This document shows positions 7,500 to 15,706 of a stretch of DNA of 64,000 nucleotides, in pieces. The notes beneath the pieces were generated by a model, which did not search any database, was not told the DNA's origin, and saw nothing but the letters and a program-made list of their open reading frames with translations. Source of the stretch: a virus; the IMG/VR virus record IMGVR_UViG_3300027861_002706, positions 1 through 64,000 of that record. One strand, 5' to 3'. Made by a program: the position numbers and the translations under genes. Each line of letters starts with the position of its first letter. The first letter of the stretch is position 1.

Positions 7500-8436
7500 A
7501 ATACATAATTTATTAGTAAATCCTTACGTTAAAGAGACCAGACGAGGTGGAGCAAGATACCCCAGTAGTTCTAGCACTACATATATAAATCAATATGGAG
7601 AAGATACAGTTGTAGGAACCTGCCTACGACGTCAATGGTACGCTTCTCAGGACTACGAAGAGACTGGTGAGAGGAATGCCGAGGGTACGATGAAGGCCCT
7701 TGCCGGTAACCTCTGGTCTCAGTTCCTAGTTGATAGAATCAAGGAGGCTGGATTCTGGTATGGGGACGAAACGAGCTTCTATAATGCGGAGCTAAATGTC
7801 TCCGGTAGAGTAGATGTCATAGTGGCCGAGGAGGGCACCAGACACCCCGTAGGAGTGGAGATCAAGACGGTTGGGACCTTTGTATCAAAGGGGGTCATCA
7901 AGCCCACAGCAGCCTACCCACTGGCTCCTAAGGAAGACCATGTTCTACAGACAATGATTTATCTATATCATTATAGGAATGCAATCAAGAAATGGGTATT
8001 ACTATATATGGATAGAAATACCATGGAGATGGCTGAGCATGTAGTAAGACTAGAAGAAGAAGACGGCTATCACTACCCTGTAATTTCCAATGAGATGGGC
8101 GTAAAAGAATGGAAACATATCAGGGTAGAAGATATCATTAGACGCTGGCAAGAATTAGAGATTCATATCAAAAATAAGACTTTACCAGAGAGAGACTATG
8201 AGCTACAGTATGCTAACTCTAAGATAGCTGCTATGTACAATACTGGCCGGCTCACTAAAACTGATTCTAAAAGAATCCAAAGAAGAGTAGAAGCTGGTGA
8301 AGTAGATGATAACAAGCCACCTCTACTGGAGAAAGGAGATTGGCAATGTCGATTTTGCCCGTTTCTTCAGGAATGTTATCGAGAAGAGATCGCACCAGAT
8401 CAGATCTCGAACGAACAGATGGATGCAACACTATGA
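7477..8436 (+). CDS. Cas4-like PD-(D/E)XK exonuclease with Fe-S cluster motif
   Basis: The 319-residue protein has an intact RecB/Cas4 nuclease signature: D113 in SGRVDVIV, E128-x-K130 in GVEIKTVG, and Q158-x3-Y162 in LQTMIYLY. Four cysteines (C49; C291-x2-C294-x5-C300) match the [4Fe-4S] clasp of Cas4 and AddB. Such enzymes resect DNA ends, and in phages they sit among replication and recombination genes, as here directly after the primase-helicase. There is no sign of Cas1/Cas2 or a CRISPR array, so a CRISPR role is unlikely. The stretch from about 7640 to 7930, covering the catalytic core, is clearly more GC-rich than the rest of the gene. The stop overlaps the next start as ATGA. Confidence 0.85.
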   Translation: MASVALDRIHNLLVNPYVKETRRGGARYPSSSSTTYINQYGEDTVVGTCLRRQWYASQDYEETGERNAEGTMKALAGNLWSQFLVDRIKEAGFWYGDETSFYNAELNVSGRVDVIVAEEGTRHPVGVEIKTVGTFVSKGVIKPTAAYPLAPKEDHVLQTMIYLYHYRNAIKKWVLLYMDRNTMEMAEHVVRLEEEDGYHYPVISNEMGVKEWKHIRVEDIIRRWQELEIHIKNKTLPERDYELQYANSKIAAMYNTGRLTKTDSKRIQRRVEAGEVDDNKPPLLEKGDWQCRFCPFLQECYREEIAPDQISNEQMDATL

Positions 8437-8693
8437 GTAAGAAGAAACTTCGTACGGTTTATACTAAAGAACATGTGATTGAATCATATCGCGAGGGCTT
8501 AGTAGATGGCATGTCTAAGGGAGAAAGAGTATCTAGCGATATACTTAATCTATATGAAAGGATAAACACTATAAGAAAAGCACTAAAAGATTATGGATAT
8601 ATCCTACCAAACAATCAGCTGTCCTCTAAAGGTGAATCAATGCCAATGATCATTGCTATATTCGATGCTATTGATCTGAAAGAAGAAGAATAA
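8433..8693 (+). CDS. Small helical protein of unknown function
   Basis: I chose the ATG at 8433 because it overlaps the preceding TGA (ATGA). A longer frame opening at 8340 would run far into the nuclease gene. The 86-residue product is charged and mostly helical: a KKK-rich start, two helices about residues 10-60, and an EEE end. No motif is recognised. It sits between the nuclease and gmd in the rightward operon, with one base before the gmd start. Confidence 0.65.
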   Translation: MSKKKLRTVYTKEHVIESYREGLVDGMSKGERVSSDILNLYERINTIRKALKDYGYILPNNQLSSKGESMPMIIAIFDAIDLKEEE

Positions 8694-8694
8694 C

Positions 8695-9702
8695 ATGGAT
8701 AAAGTAGCAATAGTCACTGGTATTACAGGCCAGGATGGATCTTACCTAGCCGAACTTCTTATCTCTAAGGGATACACAGTAGTAGGAACAGTAAGAGCTA
8801 CAGTAACATCAAAGGATGAGAAGTTTAAGAACCTAAATAATATAATTGGTTCTCAAAAGCTCTTTTTAGAGTGCTGTGATATCTGTGACTATGGTGCTAT
8901 TGATAGAATAGTACGTAATTATAGTCCAGTAGAGATATATAATTTAGCTGCACAATCAGATGTAGGAGAATCCTTTAAGACTCCATTGGCTACATGTTCC
9001 ATGAATATGCTTGGCGTAGCAAACCTGCTAGAAGTTATACGGAATAATAATCCCGACATAAGAATGTATCAAGCATCTACATCAGAGATGTTTGGAGATA
9101 ATACTACCACTCCTCAAAATGAAGATACATTGTTCTCTCCAGTTTCTCCGTATGGAGTTGCTAAGTTAGCTGCTCACTACATGGTCAAAAGCTATCGTAG
9201 TTCATATGATATGTTTGCTGCTAACGGAATACTCTTTAATCATGAGAGCCCTCGTAGAGGTGAGAACTTTGTGACTAGAAAGATAACGAAAGCTGCTGCA
9301 AGGATAAAGCTAGGTAAGCAAGATAAGTTAGAGCTAGGCAACCTTGATGCGTTTAGGGACTGGGGATTCGCTGGAGATTATGTAAAAGCAATGTGGTTAA
9401 TACTTCAACAGGATGTACCAGATGACTTCGTAATAGCAAGCGGAGAAACTCATAGCGTGCGAGAACTTCTGGAGTTAGTGTTTAGACATGCTGATCTTAG
9501 TATAGTTGAACATGTGAATACAACAAGTGATTTGTATAGGCCAACAGAAGTACCGAAACTTTGGGGCGATCCCAGTAAAGCAGAAGAGCAATTAGGATGG
9601 AAAAGAGATATGGGATTTGAAGATCTTATTATACATATGTACGAAGAAGATCTTGTGAGAGAGTCGGGAAAAAATACTCAGTACAGTGATATTCTAATCT
9701 AG
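8695..9702 (+). CDS. gmd: GDP-mannose 4,6-dehydratase
   Basis: The 335-residue protein is an extended short-chain dehydrogenase with the NADP-binding GITGQDG at 9-15, typical of Gmd. It also has the catalytic ASTSEMFG at 127-134 (Ser/Thr and E131) and Y153-x3-K157 in SPYGVAK, followed by the substrate-binding FNHESPRRGENFVTRKIT. It converts GDP-D-mannose to GDP-4-keto-6-deoxymannose, the precursor of GDP-fucose, rhamnose, colitose and perosamine. Its length is close to the usual 340-370. A GAAGAAGAA run precedes the ATG and serves as ribosome site. The matching reductase (Fcl) is encoded 9 kb downstream in the same operon, which argues for GDP-L-fucose as product. Confidence 0.92.
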   Translation: MDKVAIVTGITGQDGSYLAELLISKGYTVVGTVRATVTSKDEKFKNLNNIIGSQKLFLECCDICDYGAIDRIVRNYSPVEIYNLAAQSDVGESFKTPLATCSMNMLGVANLLEVIRNNNPDIRMYQASTSEMFGDNTTTPQNEDTLFSPVSPYGVAKLAAHYMVKSYRSSYDMFAANGILFNHESPRRGENFVTRKITKAAARIKLGKQDKLELGNLDAFRDWGFAGDYVKAMWLILQQDVPDDFVIASGETHSVRELLELVFRHADLSIVEHVNTTSDLYRPTEVPKLWGDPSKAEEQLGWKRDMGFEDLIIHMYEEDLVRESGKNTQYSDILI

Positions 9703-10245
9703 ATGGCTAAAAGAAAAAGATATACTGTTCAAGAGATGAGAGCAATGGCTGCTCAAAATCAAAACGATTTTGATATGGTAGCCAAATGGAAAGGTTCTCA
9801 GTCTGACGTAGTAGAACAAAACATTAACTGCCTGGTCTGCGGCGCTCCTAATATAATGATAATTCATAGACATAATATGGTTAATGTAATGGGTGCTAAG
9901 TATCTCTGTGATGCTTGTACTGATTTTGGTTGGGCATGGATGGGTAATCTATGCGCAGAAGATCCAGAAGAAGCACGTCAAAGAGGCACTGTGATAGAGG
10001 AAGGTAGATCGATATCTACTCTAGAAGAGAACGCGAAGGCCGGGGGCGATCGCCTTGAAGCAAATGGAATGTTATTTGGCAGTAGAAAAAAGATTCAAAG
10101 TAGTAATCAGAATCCCACTGCAGCCTATAAGCCTATAAGAAACTTTGATGATGATACTCTTCTATTGCATCTATCTAAATGTAAACACCCCAGAGATATC
10201 GATGAAGGTAAGTCTTGGGAGCTTTGGATAGAAAAGAAGAGATGA
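9703..10245 (+). CDS. Zinc-ribbon-like protein of unknown function
   Basis: The 180-residue protein directly abuts gmd. It begins with a basic MAKRKR stretch and has two CxxC pairs (C43/C46 in CLVCGAPN and C69/C72 in CDACTDF), which probably bind one zinc ion. The remainder is charged, with a C-terminal helix ending in EKKR. Such small zinc-ribbon proteins are common in phages and may contact nucleic acid or other proteins. I do not recognise a named family. Its stop overlaps the next start as ATGA. Confidence 0.6.
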   Translation: MAKRKRYTVQEMRAMAAQNQNDFDMVAKWKGSQSDVVEQNINCLVCGAPNIMIIHRHNMVNVMGAKYLCDACTDFGWAWMGNLCAEDPEEARQRGTVIEEGRSISTLEENAKAGGDRLEANGMLFGSRKKIQSSNQNPTAAYKPIRNFDDDTLLLHLSKCKHPRDIDEGKSWELWIEKKR

Positions 10246-11216
10246 AGCTTTTGTATATGGCACAACTTGTCATGAATCCTATTGGTGGTGCTGAGATAAG
10301 CACTATCAATTTAATAGATAGTTTAAAATCCAACGGGGTAATTGTAGATTATATAGACTCTTCTAACGTAGAAAAGTTCAATCAAGATATAAGTATAATG
10401 GGTCCTGAAAAATATTTCAAAGACTATGATGCAATTTTAACTCAATTAAACTGGACAGGACAAGTATTAGACTTGGCAAAAGCGGCTGGGAAAAAAGCCA
10501 TATACTTTTTCCATAGCTGGGAACATATATGTAAAGTTGGTCACACTGGAATAATTCCATCTATATGTAATAGGATTTGTCGCCATTGTTTCTATAAGAA
10601 TAAAGAGTTTAAGCCAGATTATACTGTAGCAAACTCAGAATATACAAAAAAAATGCTGGAAGATCACTATGATATAAAAAGTGAGGTGATATATCCTTCA
10701 CTTAATCTAAAAGATTTTATATGTAAGGATCGTTCACCAGAGTATATTACTATGTCAAGACTGCATTATATGAAAGGCACAGATAGATTTATTAAAATAG
10801 CTAAACGAATGCCTGACCATAAGTTTAGGATAGTAGGCTATGGTAAAGAGGAGTGGGATGATGACATACCAGCGAACGTTACTGTATCTGGGCACCTAAG
10901 CCCTAAAGAATGCTACCAGGAAGCGTCTCTGTGGTTATCTCCTTCTAGATTCGATTCATTTGGAATGACAGTTATAGAAGCTCAACTAAATAATATACCT
11001 ACGATAGCAACAAATATATGCGCAGTAAAAGAAGATGAGACTGTCATGTTAGGATCTACTATAGATGACGGAGATGATATAGATGAATGGATAGAAAAGA
11101 TATCATATTGGAACAAGAAAGTAGATACGATAAAGCCGAGTAGGTCTATGCTAGAAAAATTTGTCACGACAGAATCGGGGGCTACTCTTATAAAGATTAT
11201 AGAAAACTTAACGTGA
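10242..11216 (+). CDS. Family 4-type glycosyltransferase
   Basis: Starting at the ATG that overlaps the preceding stop (ATGA), this encodes 324 residues; a frame open from 10215 would add nine residues inside the previous gene. GT-B features are clear. NPIGGAEISTINLIDSL lies near the N-terminus, as in many GT4 enzymes. SRLHYMKGTDRFI opens the donor domain. FDSFGMTVIEAQ, after the segment LSPSR, carries the catalytic/nucleotide-sugar region. A cysteine-containing loop (ICNRICRHC) lies in the acceptor half. Donor and acceptor are unknown. It opens a block of four consecutive glycosyltransferase genes. Confidence 0.85.
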   Translation: MKLLYMAQLVMNPIGGAEISTINLIDSLKSNGVIVDYIDSSNVEKFNQDISIMGPEKYFKDYDAILTQLNWTGQVLDLAKAAGKKAIYFFHSWEHICKVGHTGIIPSICNRICRHCFYKNKEFKPDYTVANSEYTKKMLEDHYDIKSEVIYPSLNLKDFICKDRSPEYITMSRLHYMKGTDRFIKIAKRMPDHKFRIVGYGKEEWDDDIPANVTVSGHLSPKECYQEASLWLSPSRFDSFGMTVIEAQLNNIPTIATNICAVKEDETVMLGSTIDDGDDIDEWIEKISYWNKKVDTIKPSRSMLEKFVTTESGATLIKIIENLT

Positions 11217-12142
11217 AGATTTTACTGACACTTAATAAAACACTATCTAACGGGAAATCAAAATGGCTAGATAGTGGTTACTATAATGTATATCTACCCT
11301 TAAAAGATCTAGATCATGAAGTTTATCTTTGGGATACAGTAGAACCAGACAATCCTAACTATTCAAAAGTAGTTGAAGATTTTAAACCTGATTTGATATT
11401 TTGCTGTATTACTGGTGACCAAAGCTTGACACCTGCAGAACATCTTTGTATGGAAAGTATTTCAAAAGAGACAGAAAAAGGTAACTGCAAGACTTTTAAT
11501 TGGTTTTGCGACGATGTCTGGCGATTTGATAACTTCTCTAGTAAGATGTGTAAGCTATTTCATGTATGCTCTACTACAGAACCTAGCTATATCTCTAAGT
11601 ATAAAGAAATTGGATATAAGAATATTATATTAGGGGGATGGCATGTTAATAAGGATTTTCACTTAGCAACAAATAATAACAAGATACACGACATGGTCTT
11701 TATTGGGCATCTAAATAATCCAGAAAGAGTATGGCTTATAGATTACTTAAGGACTAGTAAGGTTGACATTAAAACTTTTCGAGGAGTAGACCATGGTGAT
11801 ATGGTTAGTAAAATGAGCCAATCTAAAATAGGTATAAACTTTAGTAAAAACTATTGTGGGTTTCCAGTCAAGACCCAAGTTAAATTAAGACCATTTGAAA
11901 TAGCTGCAGCAAATAGTCTAATATTTACTCAGTATCATAAAGATCTTGAATATTTTTTTGAGCCAGAGAAAGAAATGATTTGTTTTAAAGATGAAATAGA
12001 AATGCTCGATAAAGCTAAGTTTTTATTATCAAATCAAAATCAAATAAAAAGAATTACTAATAGCGGTAATGTTAGGTTTAATAACGAACATGAATCTCAT
12101 ATTAGAATGAAAAAAATACTGCAAGAAGCAATGGATAAATGA
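11213..12142 (+). CDS. CgeB-like GT-B glycosyltransferase
   Basis: The 309-residue protein starts at a GTG overlapping the preceding TGA. The C-terminal half has the CgeB/Glyco_trans_1_2 pattern: IGINFSKN...KLRPFEIAAANSLIFTQY and an acidic end of the donor domain (FEPEKEMICFKDEIEM). The N-terminal half has a Rossmann-like opening (MKILLTLNK) and an FNWFCDDVWRFD segment typical of this group. These enzymes are inferred to transfer sugars in surface polysaccharide or glycoprotein clusters. The next gene is of the same general type, so the pair may come from duplication or make sequential linkages. Confidence 0.75.
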   Translation: MKILLTLNKTLSNGKSKWLDSGYYNVYLPLKDLDHEVYLWDTVEPDNPNYSKVVEDFKPDLIFCCITGDQSLTPAEHLCMESISKETEKGNCKTFNWFCDDVWRFDNFSSKMCKLFHVCSTTEPSYISKYKEIGYKNIILGGWHVNKDFHLATNNNKIHDMVFIGHLNNPERVWLIDYLRTSKVDIKTFRGVDHGDMVSKMSQSKIGINFSKNYCGFPVKTQVKLRPFEIAAANSLIFTQYHKDLEYFFEPEKEMICFKDEIEMLDKAKFLLSNQNQIKRITNSGNVRFNNEHESHIRMKKILQEAMDK

Positions 12143-13035
12143 AAATTTATATAAAAGACCATCCTTCTCATGCTGGTAAGTGGATATATCGTGGCTACTT
12201 TTCTGCCTGGAGTTTCTTAAAATACGAACCTGTTTTTTATAACAGCCTTGATATAGTTAAAGAACAAAACTATATGATCATGTCAACAGATTCCTCAGTA
12301 TCTCTTAAAGATTTAGATACAATAAGTAAATCTGAAAAATCTTTTATTTTTGTTCAGCCTAACTGCTTTCCAGATCCATGGGGAAAACATCCAAACTTTT
12401 ATTCTTGTTGCAAGGATGAAATTATAGACTCACTAAATAAAATGACAAATGTTATTTTATGGACTTTTCTAGATACTAAAGATGAATACTATAAAAAATG
12501 GGACAAAATTTATACCATTCCATTAGCATATGATTCACTAAACTATAGCAAGAATATAGAAAATAAATACAATTTCGATGTCTGCTTTATCGGTGGAATA
12601 GCAGACAATGGATTCAATGAAAAGTATAAAATAATGTGTGACCATTTTGATGTACTTAGAAACTCGAACCTGCAATGCGGAATTTTTATAAACAAAAACT
12701 TAAGTCACCAAGAAGAAAATGATATTATCTGTACCAGCAGAGTCACGTTAAACATACATGATGCGTACCAGAGAGAGCTAGGACTGGACACCAATGAAAG
12801 AACTTTTAAAAGTCTTGGATTGAATGGATGTTTGGTCAGCGATAAAGTTAATCAAATTTCAAGAATTTTTCCATATATACAAATGTCTAGTGATCCAAGT
12901 GAAATGCTAAATATAGTTCAGCACTATATTTCTATGAGAAGTGATCAACTTCAAGAGATAAAAGATAGTAATAGGGAATTGATAGCTAAAGACCATACTT
13001 ATATTGAACGAGTAAAGGAAATTCTAAAAAAATGA
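12139..13035 (+). CDS. CgeB-like glycosyltransferase, second copy
   Basis: The 298-residue protein overlaps its upstream neighbour by 4 bp (ATGA). The C-terminal part VTLNIHDAYQRELGLDTNER, followed by TFKSLGLNGCLVSDKV, matches the donor-binding region of CgeB-like GT-B enzymes: a conserved N/R-E/R-F-E position followed by a small-residue turn. The N-terminal half is divergent, with FVQPNCFPDPWG and WTFLDTKDEYYKKWD. The gene is noticeably richer in A+T than the flanking structural region, with heavy AAA/AAT codon use. Substrate unknown. Confidence 0.65.
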   Translation: MKIYIKDHPSHAGKWIYRGYFSAWSFLKYEPVFYNSLDIVKEQNYMIMSTDSSVSLKDLDTISKSEKSFIFVQPNCFPDPWGKHPNFYSCCKDEIIDSLNKMTNVILWTFLDTKDEYYKKWDKIYTIPLAYDSLNYSKNIENKYNFDVCFIGGIADNGFNEKYKIMCDHFDVLRNSNLQCGIFINKNLSHQEENDIICTSRVTLNIHDAYQRELGLDTNERTFKSLGLNGCLVSDKVNQISRIFPYIQMSSDPSEMLNIVQHYISMRSDQLQEIKDSNRELIAKDHTYIERVKEILKK

Positions 13036-13760
13036 ATCCTAAAGTATCTATAATAATACCCTGCTACAATACAGAAAAGTATGTGGAGCAATGTGTATAT
13101 TCTGCTTTAGACCAAGACTATAAAAACATAGAGGTTATTGCTGTCGATAATGAAAGCACTGATACAACAAGGGATCTTTTGCTTGAAATACAAAAGAAGA
13201 GAATCGAACTAATAGTAGATGACGCACCAAATCTTCATAAGTACTCTTGGGATGAAGCAAGAAATGTAGCTTTAGAAAGATGTACTGGAGACTATATAAC
13301 TTTTATTTGCTCTGATGACTTCTTAGAAAAAGAATATATATCTACTTACGTGAAGTTTTTAAACGCCAATCCAGAGTATTTGGCTATGCAGAGCCCCATA
13401 AGGGGAGTACAAGATGGACAACCTACAAGCATTCAATCTCATTCCTATGGTTCATTAGAAAATTTTAAGCAGCAATGCCTACAGGGATGTCCAGTAAATA
13501 CACCTACCGTAATTTATAGTAAAAAACTGTATAATGATGGACTGTTAAAAACTTTCCCAGAAAAATACTACGGAGCAGCTGACTACGACTTATATTGCAG
13601 ACTAGCCGATAATGAAGTAATGATACATTTACTTCCCATGTGGATCGGCTATAACTATAGGTGGCATCCTGAGCAGTGCACGTGGGGAATGCATAAAGAA
13701 CCCGTTAGTTATGATCAGTTAATTCAGAATTACTGGAGAGATAAATGGACACAGGTTTAA
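13032..13760 (+). CDS. Family 2 glycosyltransferase (GT-A)
   Basis: The 242-residue protein has the standard GT2 opening KVSIIIPCYNTEKYVEQCVY at 4-23, then IEVIAVDNESTD, which contacts the nucleotide. GDYITFICSDDFLEKEY provides the D-x-D/SDD metal site at about 95. A later ED/AD region (GAADYDLYCRLAD) matches the catalytic base and lipid or acceptor side. It has no membrane segments, so it acts at the cytoplasmic face. It overlaps the CgeB-like gene by 4 bp and the ThDP-alpha gene by 16 bp. Confidence 0.88.
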   Translation: MNPKVSIIIPCYNTEKYVEQCVYSALDQDYKNIEVIAVDNESTDTTRDLLLEIQKKRIELIVDDAPNLHKYSWDEARNVALERCTGDYITFICSDDFLEKEYISTYVKFLNANPEYLAMQSPIRGVQDGQPTSIQSHSYGSLENFKQQCLQGCPVNTPTVIYSKKLYNDGLLKTFPEKYYGAADYDLYCRLADNEVMIHLLPMWIGYNYRWHPEQCTWGMHKEPVSYDQLIQNYWRDKWTQV

Positions 13761-14353
13761 CCCCATCTGATTTAAGAGCATTTGAACTAAAAGTCTTTGA
13801 CTTATTTAAAAACAAGAAGATTAAATCCCCCATACATTTAAGAGGGGGAAATGAAGAGCAGCTAATAGAAATATTTAAGGGTATTAATCCGGAAGACTAT
13901 CTCTTTCTTACATGGGCTAGTCACCTGGAGTGTCTTTTAAAAGGTGTACCGGAAGAAGAAATACTAGAAGCCATACTTGCAAACAAATCCATATGTTTGT
14001 CATTTAAAGAATACAATGTACTGTCTTCTGCAATTGTTGGAGGCAATGCCCCTATAGCTACAGGAATTGCCCTGGGTTTAAAGCTGAACAGTAAAGAAAA
14101 CGGGGTGTGGTGCTTTGTTGGCGACATGTCTTTCTATACTGGCGCAGTACAGGAGAGCATTAGATACTCTGAAGTACATGATCTCCCTATAACTTTTGTA
14201 ATAGCAGACAATAAAAAGAGCGTAGAAACCCCCACGTCTGCTGTCTGGGGGACAGGCATAAAAGACTTGGCCGATAAATCAAATAAGTGTATCTACTATG
14301 AGTACGAAAATTACTTTTTGCACGCTGGAATTGGAGAGAAGGTACTCTTTTGA
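13745..14353 (+). CDS. ThDP-dependent enzyme, alpha (pyrophosphate-binding) subunit
   Basis: The 202-residue protein resembles the E1-alpha of 2-oxo acid dehydrogenases and the N-terminal half of transketolases. HLRGG at 31-35, then GGNAPIATGIALGLKL and GDM at 126-128, followed 28 residues later by N156, make the Mg/ThDP pyrophosphate motif (GDG...N, here GDM). It is shorter than a full E1-alpha. Together with the next gene it forms a split catalytic core. Comparable pairs in sugar pathways (AviB1/AviB2 in avilamycin biosynthesis) add a two-carbon unit to a keto-sugar. The neighbouring rfbH-like and dehydratase genes support such a role rather than central metabolism. Confidence 0.8.
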   Translation: MDTGLTPSDLRAFELKVFDLFKNKKIKSPIHLRGGNEEQLIEIFKGINPEDYLFLTWASHLECLLKGVPEEEILEAILANKSICLSFKEYNVLSSAIVGGNAPIATGIALGLKLNSKENGVWCFVGDMSFYTGAVQESIRYSEVHDLPITFVIADNKKSVETPTSAVWGTGIKDLADKSNKCIYYEYENYFLHAGIGEKVLF

Positions 14354-14877
14354 ATTACGCAGAAGAGCTTAAAAAAGCAATGCTTTATTTGTCAGAACAG
14401 CCAGACACTATATTCATTGGACAAAGCATGGAATATGGTGGAATTGCAATGGCAAGTTCATTTGACACGATACCAGCTGACAAGAAGATGGAGATGCCTG
14501 TAGCAGAAAATCTACAGATGGGTATATCTACCGGCTTAGCTCTAACAGGACATGTACCTGTATCAGTTTATCCAAGATGGAACTTTTTATTGCTAGCAGT
14601 AGACCAATTGGTAAACCACTTAGATAAATTGTCTGAAATGACTAGAGGAAAATATAATCCAAAAGTAATCATACGCGTTGCAGTTGGAGTCAAGTCACCA
14701 ATTGACCCGCAAGAACAACATGTAGGTGATTTTACTGAAGGGTTTAAAAGTATACTAAGAAATATAAATGTTGTTAAATTAAACAACGCAGAAGATATAA
14801 TGCGAGAGTATAAGAAAGCATACACTAGTGAAGATGGCGTATCTACCGTATTAGTAGAAGAGCATCAGTTTGCCTAG
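14350..14877 (+). CDS. ThDP-dependent enzyme, beta (pyrimidine-binding) subunit
   Basis: The 175-residue protein starts at TTG overlapping the preceding stop (TTGA). It matches the transketolase/E1-beta pyrimidine domain: MPVAENLQMGISTGLALTG at 49-67 holds E53, the glutamate that activates the cofactor's aminopyrimidine ring. VSVYPRWNFLLLAVDQLVNH follows. The usual C-terminal transketolase domain of E1-beta is absent; the protein ends directly after VLVEEHQFA. With the alpha subunit this gives the two domains needed for catalysis, but not the domain often used for assembly or lipoyl partner contact, so it probably does not belong to a pyruvate dehydrogenase complex. Confidence 0.8.
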   Translation: MNYAEELKKAMLYLSEQPDTIFIGQSMEYGGIAMASSFDTIPADKKMEMPVAENLQMGISTGLALTGHVPVSVYPRWNFLLLAVDQLVNHLDKLSEMTRGKYNPKVIIRVAVGVKSPIDPQEQHVGDFTEGFKSILRNINVVKLNNAEDIMREYKKAYTSEDGVSTVLVEEHQFA

Positions 14878-15706
14878 GGTTTTAATCACTGGAATAACAG
14901 GGTTCTTAGGTAAAGAACTAAAGGAGTACCTGTTTTCCTATGAAATCACAGGTATATCCAGATCAAGTGAGATCTCGATTGATCTTACAGACAGATCACA
15001 GGTAGATCTGTTCTTTAAATGCAATAGCTTCTTTGACTACGTCATACATACTTCTGTTGCCGGTGGTAAAAGAGGTGTTTACGACGACTACGATGTATTG
15101 TTGAAAAATCTATTAATGTTTGACAATATAATATCTAATAAAAGACACTTCGGTAAAATGTTTAATTTTTGTTCTGGCGCAGCATTCGGAAGATCAAACA
15201 ATGTAGTTCAGGAAAAAGAAGAAAACATTGGAAAGTATTGGCCTACAGATTACTACGGACTATCAAAAAATATAATAGCAAGAAAAATTAAGCAATTAAA
15301 TTACGTATATAATCTTAGATTATTTGGATGCTTTGGAAGACATGAGGGGTTCTCCAGATTCATCGGGTCTTATATCAGACAGATTAAATATGGTGAACGA
15401 CCAGTAATTCATCAAGACAAGCAGATGGATTTCATATCTGCACAAGATGTGTCAAAAATTATAGAATACTATATAGAAAATCAAGATCAAGATCTACCTA
15501 GAGACATTAACCTTGTCTACCCAGAAAAATTAAGGATACTAGACATAGCAAAAAAGATTGAAAGAATAACTGGTTCAGGTATACTATCTTTAATCCAAAA
15601 CCCTGGAATGGGAAACACATATACTGGTGATGGATCCAAGCTTCAGTTGCTAGGAATAGAATTAGATGGTTTAACAAAAGGAATTGAAGATTATGTCATC
15701 AAGTAA
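14870..15706 (+). CDS. NAD(P)-dependent sugar epimerase/reductase (extended SDR)
   Basis: The 278-residue protein starts at TTG inside the end of the ThDP-beta gene. GITGFLG at 8-14 is the dinucleotide motif. S102 in NFCSGAAFG and Y129-x3-K133 in YYGLSK are the SDR catalytic residues. The later part has DFISAQDVSKIIEYY, the usual extended-SDR substrate-domain contact. In this position, between a ThDP pair and an rfbH-like gene, it could reduce a keto group on the side chain or ring of the sugar, as YerF does in yersiniose synthesis. The exact reaction is inferred from context; epimerase is the main alternative. Confidence 0.8.
   Translation: MPRVLITGITGFLGKELKEYLFSYEITGISRSSEISIDLTDRSQVDLFFKCNSFFDYVIHTSVAGGKRGVYDDYDVLLKNLLMFDNIISNKRHFGKMFNFCSGAAFGRSNNVVQEKEENIGKYWPTDYYGLSKNIIARKIKQLNYVYNLRLFGCFGRHEGFSRFIGSYIRQIKYGERPVIHQDKQMDFISAQDVSKIIEYYIENQDQDLPRDINLVYPEKLRILDIAKKIERITGSGILSLIQNPGMGNTYTGDGSKLQLLGIELDGLTKGIEDYVIK

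Noticed and set aside
8340-8432. Upstream extension of the 86-residue gene
   Set aside because: It would overlap the nuclease gene by 97 bp. The ATGA overlap at 8433 is the pattern used throughout this operon.
7477-8436. CRISPR-Cas adaptation role for the Cas4-like nuclease
   Set aside because: No Cas1 or Cas2 gene and no repeat-spacer array is present; phage Cas4-like nucleases usually sit with replication genes, as here.
13825-13850. CCCCC/GGGGG hairpin, with a similar one at about 14230-14252
   Set aside because: Five- to six-pair stems with 11-12 nt loops in the ThDP-alpha coding region and no T run; judged coincidental.
13745-14877. A pyruvate dehydrogenase E1 for central metabolism
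   Set aside because: The beta C-terminal domain and any E2/E3 genes are missing, and the genes sit inside an NDP-sugar operon.
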